This document shows, piece by piece, positions 12,401 to 21,292 of a DNA stretch of 64,000 nt. The translations under genes were made by a program, and so were the position numbers. This DNA is from Cannabis sativa. Its lineage: Eukaryota; Streptophyta; Magnoliopsida; Rosales; Cannabaceae. Each line of letters starts with the position of its first letter. The stretch's first letter is position 1. The notes below the pieces were generated by a model. It searched no databases and was not told the DNA's origin. It saw only the letters and a program-made list of their open reading frames with translations. The stretch covers positions 38,983,257 to 39,047,256 of the forward strand of contig NC_083607.1 of assembly GCF_029168945.1 (NCBI RefSeq). The letters run 5' to 3'.

Positions 12401-15400
12401 GTAAACTGCCTGCTGAGATTGCAATAGGGGTGCACGAATATAGGCCTAAAACACTGGCGGAGGTCATTGCTAAAGCGCTCATGGTGGAAGAACAAATGAA
12501 GATGGCAAGAAATTTCAGCAATGGTGGAGTCAACCCATTCGGATTTTCGGCTGAGGTTGTGAAGACAGTAGACGAATCAACTACGCCCTTCAAGTCAGAA
12601 GGAGATGTCCCTTCGGACGTCACCGACGATGAAAAGGACATAAGGTCAGAGAAGAAAACGCAGCGGGGAACGGCACCGAGGAAGGAAGAGATGGAGACGA
12701 CACCGGTGCTGGAGATGATGCCGGAGTGCTGGAGACGACACTGGTTGTGCTCTTGGGAGATGATACCGGTGTTGTACCAGGAGAAGCCGAGCCAGAATAT
12801 TCCTCCAAAAATTCGTCAAGCTTGGCAAGGGAAGGCGACGCGGCTTGAACGTCATCTTTTGCCTATGGCAATGGAGGCTCACAAGCTCTTTGATCGTGGA
12901 AAAAACGACCAGCTAGTCATCGACGCCGTTAAAAATGAAGTGATGACGGTTTCAAATCTGAGAAGCGCCTTGCGAATGCTTCTAGCTAAACACCACGAGA
13001 TGGCTCTTCGAGATACGCCGTCGAAGACGAACCGCAGCTCTTCGGAGCTAAAGGAGATGATAGGCGCTCAACTAAAGGATCCTAACATCGGTATCTTCTT
13101 TTCCTTACTCGGTTTATGTTGGTCGGAGATTCTTAGTTGGAGGGGTGAGACACGTCGCGGCTTAAAGGTGGAGCCGCCAGTGAAGAAGGGCAATCGGAGA
13201 GGCCTAATCCCATCAGATCTGGTTTTCTTGGTGGAGTCGCCTGAGAAGATGAAGAGCGGGGTAAGTTTCCTTTCACGTGTTATGGAAAAAGGCTCTTTTG
13301 TTAGAATGTTTACTTTTGACCCAACCCAAATAATGGCCCAATCAAATACAAACATGGGCCCACTTATCATTGGAGGTCATGAGCCCAAGTTATTGGATCC
13401 ACAGTTAAGGATGGGTTTAATAATTTTAGTTCATGGGCTGATTTCTTGGAATCTTGATAGTGAGGCCTACTTTCCTAAATTTTCTATCCCAATAGGGCCT
13501 GGACCTTTCACCAAAGGGCATGTTCAATTTAAACAAAACCCATTTTTTCCAAAGCCTACGAGAATATCAGATTATACATATAGGGACACTATGAAAATAT
13601 TTTTTCCTTATGTATACTTTGTCTATTGGCGGTCAACTTTTCAATTGCTAAGGCAAAGTGTTGCCAATTACCATGCCATGGACGGTAGGGAATCACTCTA
13701 CTTCATGTTGGAGAGGGTGTTTTCATTGATGCTATTGGAAAAGCTCTCTTCTGTCATATTAAATGAGGTAAGCTCTCAACCTTTGATTGGGTTCACTGAA
13801 TTTTATTTCTGTCATACAAAGAAATTCTGTTGTGAATTCTTAACTAAAGGAGATGCTATGGAATACTTGTGTGGGAATGTGCCAACCAATTACTTGGTGT
13901 TCTCGGGAATACTTGAAAGGGTTAAGGAATTGCAACATGATTCAATTAAACTTTCAGCCCAAGATCAAAACTCTATCCTCCCAACAATGATTGCTGAATT
14001 TTCTCTCTCTTTTGCATCTTATTCCTGGGAGGGATGGGAGCGAAAACACCAACTAGATGAATTATCCATTGAAGTTGCCTTATGGAAGTACAACTATCAA
14101 TTTTTGGTGTGTAATGTTTCTCTTTCATTCTTGGGGCCTCATTGTTGCTGGGTTTTTGACCGGGGCAAGAAAATGAATCCTGAACATAATCAGATTTTGG
14201 CAAACTCAGTTTTTGGTCCTTCTCTTCTCGACCGGCTTTCAGGAGCACCCTTTGCAGCCACAACAGCGACTGTCCTACCATTTTTTCTGCACGCGAAGGG
14301 CGACACTATCAATTTACTCAGCTGGTTTTTCGATCGAGGTCGACTCACTAAGGAGAGATGTCTCTCCCCTAGCTTGAACACCATACATTTGCTGGCTTGG
14401 TTCTTCGACAGAGGACGAGCCAAAAATTGTTGTGGAGGCTTGTGTTCTTCACCTTGAGGACAAGGTGAATTTCGGGCGGCCGGTATTGTTAGGCCTTAGG
14501 GTAATTAATAAAGAGGGTAATTAGGTAATTGTAATTGGAGTGTTGAGATTGTATAAATAGGAGAGTAATAGAAGGGTTTGTGGGGGGAATGATTTAGTTA
14601 AGTGAGCTTATAGCTCTTGGGAGAGAGCTGGGTCTCTCGAATACCCAGTAAACTTGTTCTCTTTGTCACTCTAATATCAATATACTAGCTATTTCCTATT
14701 GTTGCTACTGTTTTGCTCTATTTTCTTTTATTTTGCTTCTGTTTGTACCAAAATGATAGGAAATTCCTATCACAACACCTCAGAAATGTGGATGAAGCAA
14801 TGGATATTGCCAAAGCAATGCAGATAGATATATGAAGACTGGTGATCAACTAGAGAACATCTTTACGAAAGCTTTGAATGAGATTCAGGTTGATTATCTA
14901 TGTAATAAGTTGGGCATGATCAATATCTATGCTCCAATTTGAGAGAGAGTGTTAGTTGTATATTAATTGTCTAATTAGCTTAATTCTAGTTTCCAATTGT
15001 GTAGCTTCCTATTCTATTATGTGTTTATCTATATATGTATTACTTTTCAACGAGAATAGACAATTGATTCACCATTTCATACAATGAAGAAAAAGGATGC
15101 ATCTTTGCATTGACTATTGGCCCAGCAATCGCACTAATATACCAAAATAGTATCTGATACATATCATTGAAGAATTATTGTATGAGCTTAGTGGTACTAT
15201 GTTTTTTTCCAAACTTTACCTTGAATCAAGTTATCATTAAATACCAACAAGGAAAGAGGATGTGCACAAAACCACATTTTGAACCCATGATGACCAGTAT
15301 GAATTTTAGGTCATGCCATTTGGGTCAACAAACGCTCTAGCCACCTTGCAATCTCTTATGAACTACATATTTCGACCTAACTTAGCGAAGTTTGTCTTGG

Positions 15401-18400
15401 TGTTTTTTGATGACATACTTGTGTATACTATGACTCAATTGGAGCATGTCGACCATTAGAATGAAGTTTTCAGCATCTTTTCACAGCAAGAGCTCCATGT
15501 TAACAAGAAAATATGTGACTTTGGACAGAGAGATTGCACATTTGGGCTACATCATTTCTTACAAGGGAGCGGCAACTGACCCCGAAAAGATCAAAGCTAT
15601 GATTGACTGGCCAACACCAACTACTATCAAACAACTTAAGGGGTTTCTCGGTCTCACAGGGCACTACAAAAGATTTGGAGCGAACTATGCTTGCATTACC
15701 CAACTCTGAAAAGATCAATTTGGTTGGAATTCAATTGCAGAAAACGCCTTCCTGGCCATCATGACAGTAATGGTATCAGTGCCAATTCTCACTTTAGCTG
15801 ATTTTTCTAAGCCTTTTGGGGAACCATTGCTTACTTCAGTCAAACTTTAGGCCAACAAGCACGGAAAAAAGCAATCTATGAGAAGGAACTAATGGCAATA
15901 GCTATAACTAAATGGAGAACCTAATTAATTGGCTGAAAGTTTGTGAGACATGTTTCAGCATTAAGAAGGAGCTTAATCTCTTTGGGAACTTTGGATACCT
16001 GTGGCTACGACTAGGGCTGTTCAAAAAAATTAACAAATCGCCCAACCTGAATAAATCGCTCAAACCAAACTGAATAAACCGACAAAAAATATAACCCGAA
16101 TAACTTTACGAAAAATTCAAACCGCCAAATGAATATATTGGCCAAGTTGAATACTAGTCTAACCCGTCCAAATAACCCGAATAAACCGATTTACATATTT
16201 TTTTACTAAAATTATTTATAACATAATATATAATTACATTTAATAGTCAAACTATTTTACATTTAAAGTTTATATTTATAGTGTTTATTTTGAGATTTAG
16301 AATTTATAGTTGATAATTTAGAGTGTATTTGAATGTTGAAGTTGAAATTTAGAATTTACATAAGAGATATTTTTTTTTATTCTATTTTTTGAAAAATATT
16401 GTATTTGAGTTGTGAGTTTAGAGAATTTGAGTCAAGGTAGAGATTGTTGGAGTTTGACTCAAATTATTTATTTATTTATCTATATTTGTAAAGTTACAAG
16501 TTTTGGTGGCCAAGTTTAGAGTGTCTTAGTGCTCAAGTTTTGTAACTTTATAAATATGTGCTTTTGTGAGAGAGATTGGTGTGTGTGTGAGAGAAGAAGA
16601 GTGAGTTGTCGAAAGAGGTGTGAGTGTGAGTGTAAGTTTGTAGAGTGGTGAGAGTAAGAGTGAGGTAAAAGCAAAGGGTGTATTGGGATTCAGGTGGAGA
16701 GATTGAAATAACGAGTGTGTAATTTTGAGTTATAAGTGAAATATATCTCTTTTTGTGGGTTTGGTAGTTTTACCAAACTGAGTAAAATTTCTTCGTTTCA
16801 TTTTTTTATTGTTTCGATGGGCTTAACACTCTCAAATGCTTGATATGTATTCTGTTTTCAGCACTTTAATAAAGATTTCTTGGAGGGATTTCAGCACTTA
16901 TTTTCGCAAGATTGAGAGTTTGATTCTAACTAAGAAAATACTTATCATCATGACACTTACCTTCAATTTTCAACATTTTTGTCATTTAAAAAAAAATAAC
17001 AAAAAAACTCAAATTACAATGTTGCGTGGACAAATAATAGTGAACAGCAGAGAAGCTAACTTATCCCTGAACTACACAGATATCATATATATAATCCTTG
17101 TAATAATCACAAGGGCCCAGAACATGATGAAAACCAAAGTGATGAAGAAATTTTAAAATAGTCTGAGCATAAATTCCATATGGGTTCGGTTCATGGTGCT
17201 TGTACTGGTTCCATCTGAATAAATTCCCGCAGAATATTGCAGGTTCTAGGAAAAATTATACTTGACTTTCAAGAATAATAGTAGAAATAGGACATTTACT
17301 ACCGCAACCAAAAGGGAAGAAAATGAAATAATATAATCATAACATGAAGTGTAATGGAAAAATACTAATGAAGAACTGGAAAACTCAATTACCGTATCAA
17401 GAAACAGAGGCTCATCATCTTCAATGAATATGTTATTTGTGCTTTTGTACATATCAAAATCCCATTTTTCACCACTTTCATGGCGCCCACTGGTAACCCA
17501 ATCAACCATGAGTAGACTTGAGTCACCAACCATCCTAAAGACTTGTTTTTGAGTGTATCTTGCTGTGGAAAAACATGTAACAGGATCTGGAATTATGGCC
17601 AAAAGTGCATCACCGCTCACTCTTGCCTACTGCATGGCATAAATTAAGCCCTTGTCACTTCCAAATTTATGGATAATTCATTCAGTCAGCGATTTTGACA
17701 CCAAAAAGTTTCCAACATTTTAAAAGAAAGCAAACTTTACTATTACTTATCTCTTGACTCTTGACTATACTAGTAATAGTGATACACACCCCCCGTAAAT
17801 TTGTCAATGAAAAACAAAATATTGAGAGGAAATTTAAAGAGCACTTGAAAAACAAAAATCTACAAAAAAATGAGCCAATTACATGGTATTGCAAAATTTA
17901 AGAACAACTTTAAACTGATAAAGCCTTACAGGAAACAACAATTCATGTTACTGGGGTACATTTTAGAAATCGTTAGTATGTTACCTCTAAGACCTGCTCT
18001 GAGCACTTTGATCCCATTGACTTGTAGACCTCCAAAACCAAAAGAAATAAACCCATTTGAGATTTCCGAACAGTAAACACGGTCCAATAGAGTAGAGTCT
18101 CAATGATCAAAGCTACAAATGATGATAAGGGTATTGAATGGGAGAAGTGAAAGTTAAACCTTTGTTGAAGCTTGAGTAGTCAAGACAGCGTAGCAGCCAT
18201 ATCCGACATTAAACTTGAATGAAATAGAATCTCCCTGCACCAAATATCACACACCACTATCCTTTAAGTAAACTTATTAAGGATATATAAATATATATAT
18301 ACATTTATATTTATATATATACATGAAGAAGAGTTTTAAACAAGAAAATAGAACTAGAGAGAGAGAGAGTGAAAGGAACATACAGAGACAATGCCACCAC

Positions 18401-18648
18401 CGTATGTGAGGCTATAAATCCAAACAGCGTCACATTTGGAGTTGCCCACCTAATGAATCAGATTAAGGAAAAGTATTAAGAGGAAATAGTTCAGATTGTT
18501 TCAACTTTCAATCCAAATATATACATATTTATACAAATAAATAAATAACCTTGTTGGGTACTATGAATTTCAAGGGATACTTTGAATAGCAGCTTGTAAC
18601 TGTTGACTTTCCTCCAACTTTCTCAACCACTACTCTTCCCGTTTCCAT
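9324..18648 (-). CDS. URED: URED, urease accessory protein D (eight exons, intact)
   Basis: UreD acts with UreF and UreG as the chaperone complex that loads nickel into cytosolic apo-urease, which hydrolyses urea. The minus-strand exons are 18550-18648, 18384-18449, 18160-18234, 17985-18029, 17393-17626, 10334-10416, 10041-10209 and 9324-9437. All seven introns are GT-AG and the phases join without a stop to give 294 residues, which from memory is the usual length for plant UreD. Recognisable stretches are [16 protein letters not shown] at the start, [91 protein letters not shown] and LEPLLGV near the end. The ATG at 18648 begins the conserved N-terminus. Intron 5 is 6,976 bp and full of transposons, while the others are 100-603 bp. 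The coding sequence looks functional; whether the long intron splices well is unknown. There is no operon context. Confidence 0.97.
9438..10040 (-). other. URED intron 7
   Basis: This 603-bp GT-AG intron has donor GTATGC at 10040 and acceptor ACGCAG at 9438. It is AT-rich with no supported gene or clear transposon. Confidence 0.85.
10041..10209 (-). CDS. URED: URED exon 7
   Basis: The acceptor GCGGTAG precedes 10209. The exon completes the split glycine codon from exon 6, continues [18 protein letters not shown], and ends in [11 protein letters not shown] before the GTATGC donor. The lysine/arginine-rich HKRKRN segment lies in the variable middle of the exon. Confidence 0.96.
10334..10416 (-). 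CDS. URED: URED exon 6
   Basis: The acceptor TTGCACAG precedes 10416. The exon encodes [20 protein letters not shown] and then IAMVVFW plus two bases of a glycine codon. The donor GTTAGT follows at 10333. Choosing the fourth G of the GGGGG run as the exon end restores GPKMKH across the junction. Confidence 0.95.
10423..10541. repeat. tandem duplication of about 58 bp beside the exon 6 acceptor
   Basis: AAGAAAAGCTAGACCATTAC begins at 10423 and again at 10480. Both units end in a CGCATATTCATGTGAT or TGCATATTCATGTTAT block. The unit nearest exon 6 overlaps the pyrimidine tract of the intron 5 acceptor. Confidence 0.8.
10560..10770 (-). mobile_element. probable Copia-type LTR fragment
   Basis: The block starts TGTAATGGGATTTTAG on the plus strand and contains GAGCTATATATATAGCTC, a palindromic TATA region typical of plant Copia LTRs, with direct motifs such as ACAGAGTATGC and AACTCTGTATT downstream. 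Neither a clear far end nor a target duplication was found, so the limits are approximate. Confidence 0.4.
11035..11153 (+). mobile_element. end of the 5' LTR of the intron 5 gypsy element
   Basis: This 119-bp stretch, from CTCTCAAATGCTTGAT to AAGACTTATCA, recurs with few changes at 16829-16947. It is followed by ATTTGGCGGTGCGG, a plausible primer-binding region, and then a gag start codon at 11180. The left limit of the full LTR was not resolved; it may reach back to about 10800. Confidence 0.7.
11943..12090 (+). mobile_element. truncated 5' LTR of the gag-only element
   Basis: These bases match 14487-14634 throughout as read, then the sequence switches at GCTGGGTC directly into gag coding. 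About 138 bp of LTR, the primer binding site and the gag start codon are deleted. A TATA box TATAAATA is at 12008-12015. Confidence 0.9.
12073..14457 (+). CDS. gag protein of the gag-only element, with long unassigned C-terminal part
   Basis: The longest open frame in the window has no ATG at its left end: it opens on a TTG inside the LTR remnant, and the first in-frame ATG comes later (about 12136, [12 protein letters not shown]). Residues about 5-170 form a retrotransposon gag domain ([58 protein letters not shown]). The following roughly 600 residues have no domain I can name. They contain FDRGK or FDRGR four times (near 12888, 14152, 14327 and 14402), two of them as WFFDRGR. Just after the stop another frame reads HLEDKVNF, like the end of gypsy polyproteins, so a late frameshift is likely. 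Gag would form the particle shell. The intact frame suggests youth; expression is unknown. Confidence 0.75.
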   Translation: MGESWVTDIEEYFRHHRIRESMKVSVATTCLRGVAWRWFQAVEEQDPIRNWLEFRIAMFNCCSRIKDDPYDKLMALRYDGSVTEFRDRFETTANQLPDIPVTFLRDIFFGKLPAEIAIGVHEYRPKTLAEVIAKALMVEEQMKMARNFSNGGVNPFGFSAEVVKTVDESTTPFKSEGDVPSDVTDDEKDIRSEKKTQRGTAPRKEEMETTPVLEMMPECWRRHWLCSWEMIPVLYQEKPSQNIPPKIRQAWQGKATRLERHLLPMAMEAHKLFDRGKNDQLVIDAVKNEVMTVSNLRSALRMLLAKHHEMALRDTPSKTNRSSSELKEMIGAQLKDPNIGIFFSLLGLCWSEILSWRGETRRGLKVEPPVKKGNRRGLIPSDLVFLVESPEKMKSGVSFLSRVMEKGSFVRMFTFDPTQIMAQSNTNMGPLIIGGHEPKLLDPQLRMGLIILVHGLISWNLDSEAYFPKFSIPIGPGPFTKGHVQFKQNPFFPKPTRISDYTYRDTMKIFFPYVYFVYWRSTFQLLRQSVANYHAMDGRESLYFMLERVFSLMLLEKLSSVILNEVSSQPLIGFTEFYFCHTKKFCCEFLTKGDAMEYLCGNVPTNYLVFSGILERVKELQHDSIKLSAQDQNSILPTMIAEFSLSFASYSWEGWERKHQLDELSIEVALWKYNYQFLVCNVSLSFLGPHCCWVFDRGKKMNPEHNQILANSVFGPSLLDRLSGAPFAATTATVLPFFLHAKGDTINLLSWFFDRGRLTKERCLSPSLNTIHLLAWFFDRGRAKNCCGGLCSSP
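14487..14772 (+). mobile_element. 3' LTR of the gag-only element
   Basis: A 286-bp LTR starting TGTTAGGCC and ending in the palindrome TGATAGGAAATTCCTATCA. A TATA box (TATAAATA) lies at 14552-14559, with the GGGTCTCTCGAATACCC palindrome downstream. It is followed by the CAACA duplication. Confidence 0.9.
14830..15090 (+). pseudogene. Copia RNase H C-terminus and start of its 3' LTR
   Basis: The sequence reads [30 protein letters not shown] and a stop, the conserved end of plant Ty1/copia polyproteins (usually TGDQLADIFTKAL and KLGM.DIYAPT). Directly after the purine tract GAGAGAGAG, TGTTAGTTGTATATTAATTG at 14950 looks like the start of a Copia 3' LTR. No other Copia part is visible nearby. 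It is embedded between gypsy gag and gypsy reverse transcriptase. Confidence 0.8.
15110..15990 (+). pseudogene. gypsy (chromovirus-type) reverse transcriptase and RNase H fragment
   Basis: Frames in pieces read [42 protein letters not shown] (the catalytic FxDD motif near 15400-15430) and [20 protein letters not shown] with [13 protein letters not shown]. This is the reverse transcriptase thumb and connection of a plant Ty3/gypsy element. Further along, the start of RNase H is recognisable but broken. Stops and frameshifts occur throughout. It probably belongs to the same element as the gag at 11180, with protease and early reverse transcriptase lost. Confidence 0.88.
16012..16444. other. possible truncated hAT-type terminus and AT-rich sequence
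   Basis: TAGGGCTGTTCAAAA at 16012 resembles the left end of hAT-type MITEs, as at 24128, and is followed by repeated CCCGAATAA and AACCGA-like words. No matching right end or duplication was seen. The rest is AT-rich with nothing else recognised. Confidence 0.35.
16445..16828 (+). mobile_element. LTR-like block with TGTTGG and TTAACA ends
   Basis: The block begins TGTTGGAGTTTGACTC and ends GGGCTTAACA exactly where homology to the gypsy LTR begins (16829). It holds TATAAATA-like and TGTGAGAG-rich sequence, as in Copia LTRs. No flanking target duplication is visible, so it may be a solo LTR with an altered flank or a truncated end. Confidence 0.5.
16829..16947 (+). mobile_element. 3' LTR remnant of the intron 5 gypsy element
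   Basis: Matches 11035-11153 with few changes and ends ATACTTATCA. It closes the gypsy element; beyond it lies what looks like original URED intron. Confidence 0.7.
17393..17626 (-). CDS. URED: URED exon 5 (largest exon)
   Basis: Seventy-eight codons from [12 protein letters not shown] to EPLFLDT, between the acceptor CAGTAG and the donor GTAATT. It contains the conserved [19 protein letters not shown] and [18 protein letters not shown] segments. The apparent in-frame methionine near 17620 is internal, since the exon continues upstream to the splice acceptor. Confidence 0.97.
17985..18029 (-). CDS. URED: URED exon 4 (45-bp microexon)
   Basis: Encodes only [15 protein letters not shown], between the acceptor TTTGGAG and the donor GTAACA, phase 0 at both ends. 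It was identified by the conserved UreD sequence and the phase join. Confidence 0.95.
18160..18234 (-). CDS. URED: URED exon 3
   Basis: Twenty-five codons, [18 protein letters not shown] then TTQASTK, between the acceptor GTGCAG and the donor GTTTAA. Confidence 0.95.
18384..18449 (-). CDS. URED: URED exon 2
   Basis: Twenty-two codons containing [17 protein letters not shown], a highly conserved UreD segment, between the acceptor CATTAG and the donor GTATGT. Confidence 0.95.
18550..18648 (-). CDS. URED: URED exon 1 (start codon)
   Basis: Thirty-three codons from the ATG at 18648-18646, [16 protein letters not shown] and then [13 protein letters not shown], before a GTTATT donor. GAGAG directly precedes the ATG. 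The start agrees with the conserved plant UreD N-terminus. Confidence 0.96.
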
Positions 18649-18860
18649 CTCTCCCAACTCCAGGCACCCAAGAAGGACCCCCAAAAATAAAAGAAGGAAA
18701 CGTGCGTTTGCGGCTTAACAATTCGGTCGGGTCGGGTCGGCGCAGGAAATCTGCTTCTACCATCGCAACCCGACCCACTAAAGTTGGAAAGGTCACTTTG
18801 AATTCACTAAGACCATCCTATTCCTCAATGGTATTCTCTATATTAAATTGGTATAAAATC
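18649..18860 (-). promoter_or_regulatory. URED 5' UTR and proximal promoter remnant
   Basis: This is the 212 bp between the URED ATG and the A-tail of the LINE. It includes a GGTCGGGTCGGGTCGG stretch near 18724-18740 (plus strand). It must hold the transcription start unless transcription begins within the LINE. The 18603-18905 open frame is antisense and not supported. Confidence 0.5.
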
Positions 18861-21022
18861 TTTTACTTTTTTTTATTTGAGAAAATGATATGTATCTTAT
18901 TCTGACCAGACAAATCATCTACCAAAATAGCTTGAAAAGTAGTAGGAACAAACTCCCCCACCATAGCAACGACCTTGGAAAGAAAAAGTCACAGTCGCTA
19001 ACTAATTAGCTGCCTTATTCGCAAATCGTTTAACAAAAACACAAGAAATATTGTTAAGATCAGACATTAAAGTATGACAATCAAAAATAACTAAACTAAA
19101 AGGAGACAATAAAGAAGTCGAATTATATAGAGCATCAATAATGCTTTTACAATCTGACTCAACAACAATTTGATCTAGGCCCCGTTCTTTAATCTAGCTC
19201 AACGCTTCCTTCAACCCAATTGCCTTGCCAAAAGAAGAGAGACACGACCAAGTAATTCTTTGGACCAATGATAAATAACAGCTCCATGATGATCATGGAC
19301 CAACTCTCCAATCCCGAAATAAAAAGGCATAGAAGTGACAGAGGCATCTATATTGACTTTAATCAAATTAATACTGAGAACCGACCAATGCTCCACATGA
19401 ACACAAGGACTTGAATCCATTGTGTTTGTAGAATTTTCGTGAGCAATCTTCTATTGATTAAAGCAAGACAACGCAGCAGCCACCACCCCCATCTGCAGCA
19501 GAAGTTTTACTAGGCCAAACAAGCCCATTTCTTGCTTTCCAAAGAGACTAACAAATCACTGCAACATGACAAACCAAAGTCTTCGGAAATGCTATGACCA
19601 GTTGATAAAACTATCCTAAAAAATCTGTGGCTGAAAGGTTGCAAATGGCCCCATCAACCCACAAGCTTTGACTAAAGGACATTCAACCAAAATATGAAGG
19701 ATTGATTCATTCATACCTTGACACACCGAGCAAATAACGACCACATCAACATGCTGACCTTTTAACTAGGTCAGTGTTGGTAAATACCCAAAACATGCCC
19801 TCATAAGTAAGCTTTTAACCTTAGGAGGAATTTTAAGTTTCCATAATGCCGTCCAAAGGCCCAAATTATTATCTTCTGACCACTTGCCATGAAGCACCTG
19901 GAGAAGCTCGTAAGCACTCTTCACCGAATAAACCCCTAAAGTCTCTTTAAACCAATGCCAATGATCCAACCTAAGATTATCATTCAACACAATACTCTAA
20001 ATTAACGATCAGGAGCATTAAACAAATCTTCAAGAATTTCATCATCCCACACCTGGGCCCTCCCACTGTAATCTGATTGACCTTCGCCCCCTCCAAACTA
20101 GGATGGAAAGAAGTAATCTTAGATTGCTCCTCACACGGAAGCCACGATTGGCCCAGAAAGTTAATAGAAGAACCATCAACAACGCACCATTTGGAACTAG
20201 CTTTTCAATAACTCTTGAGAAGTAAGAATACTTCTCCAAACATCACTAGGATTTGACCTTAACTCCGCAGACAAAAACAATCCACGAGGATAATACCGCG
20301 CTTAAAATATACGACCAATAAGCAAACCAGAACGACTTAAAAGCCACCACCCTTGCTTCCCTAACATAGCTAGATTAAAATCATGTAAACTTTGAAACCC
20401 CAGCCCGCCATTATCCTTATGAACCACCAGCTTCTCCCACGACAACCAATGAATACTGGGCCATTACTACTTAAATACTTACACATGGTTTGCTCCATTT
20501 TAGAACAAAGTTTAAGCGAAAGCAGAAAAATACTCATAACGTAACTAGGGAGAGATTGAGCGACAGATTTCAAAAGGACTTCCTTTCCTGACATAGAGAA
20601 CCACTTTTTGTCCCAACTCACTCACGTATGCATTTTATCTTTGAGGAAACCTAAAGTAACATTCTTATTCTTGCCCATAATATTAGGAAGACCCAAATAG
20701 AAACTTTGATCACCTCCAACCTACATCACCCAAATTTCTGAACTCAAGCACATTTTATCTCTAAGGTATTAGTGATAAAAAAGATAGAAGATTTAGCAAT
20801 ATTCATCTATTGTCCCGAAGCTTGTTCAAACTTTGTGAGGAGCTCCATAATCTTGGTTGCCTCTCTTTCATTGGCTCGACAATAAAGATAACTGTCATCG
20901 AAAAATAGAACATGAGAAACAACAGAAGCTTCCCTAGGCACCTTACACCCATGAAGCTACTTATTTGTTTCATACTTCTTGATAAGCCCAAAAAAACCTT
21001 CAGCACACAATTTAAAAAGATA

Positions 21023-21025
<3 letters not shown>

Positions 21026-21085
<60 letters not shown>
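21026..21085. repeat. (AG)n microsatellite inside the LINE reverse transcriptase
   Basis: About 30 uninterrupted AG units. On the minus strand it reads (CT)n and falls directly after RQGD, where other plant LINEs encode PLSPYLF. The reading resumes as LCAEGFFGLI. Confidence 0.95.
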
Positions 21086-21088
<3 letters not shown>

Positions 21089-21292
21089 CTCCTTGTCGAA
21101 TACCACGTGTAGGGATAATAGGACCAAGATTTGACCACCATGGCCAATCTGGTACTGAACAATTGAAACACATCCTATAATGTACATCACCTAATGTCTA
21201 TCAAAACCCATCTTTGTCAAAATTGCTTGAAGAAACTCTCATTTAATACGATCATAGGCTTGACTCATATCTAGCTTCAAAGCCATATACCC

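Larger units (their letters stand above)
11943..14772 (+). mobile_element. gag-only LTR retrotransposon (TR-GAG type), 2,830 bp
   Basis: The element starts TGTTAGGCCTTAGGG and ends TTCCTATCA, and is flanked by a perfect 5-bp duplication CAACA at 11938-11942 and 14773-14777. The 3' LTR is 286 bp (14487-14772). The 5' LTR keeps only its first 148 bp, and those look identical to the 3' copy, so insertion was recent. It carries gag but no protease, reverse transcriptase or integrase. This matches the plant TR-GAG class of small non-autonomous elements that encode gag only. The end of the 5' LTR and the primer binding site are absent, so this copy could not be reverse transcribed normally. Confidence 0.9.
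11180..14829 (+). pseudogene. broken gypsy (chromovirus-type) gag, split by a nested element
   Basis: The frame starts [11 protein letters not shown] at 11180 and decays through several stops to 11942. It resumes after the nested element at 14773 with a segment readable as [16 protein letters not shown], the conserved end of a plant gypsy gag domain. The nested element inserted between these parts with a CAACA duplication. After about 14829 the sequence changes abruptly to Copia RNase H, so the gag C-terminus and protease are missing. Confidence 0.75.
10417..17392 (-). other. URED intron 5, transposon-loaded (6,976 bp)
   Basis: The donor GTAATT follows exon 5 at 17392 and the acceptor GCACAG lies at 10417-10422. 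Most of the length is mobile DNA: a Copia-like LTR piece, a gypsy element with a nested gag-only element, a Copia 3' end and an LTR-like block. Likely original intron sequence remains at 10417-10559 and 16948-17392. The coding elements inside are antisense to URED. Confidence 0.93.

Noticed and set aside
12189..12641. A 150-residue minus-strand frame
   Set aside because: Shadow of the gag frame on the other strand.
16836..17156. A 106-residue frame in URED intron 5
   Set aside because: It starts in the gypsy LTR remnant and continues into intron sequence without any domain.
18603..18905. A 100-residue plus-strand frame
   Set aside because: It is antisense to URED exon 1 and runs into the LINE A-tail.
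20803..21190. Long serine-leucine and arginine-glutamate repeat proteins
   Set aside because: They are translations of the AG microsatellite within the LINE; the real reading around it is reverse transcriptase.
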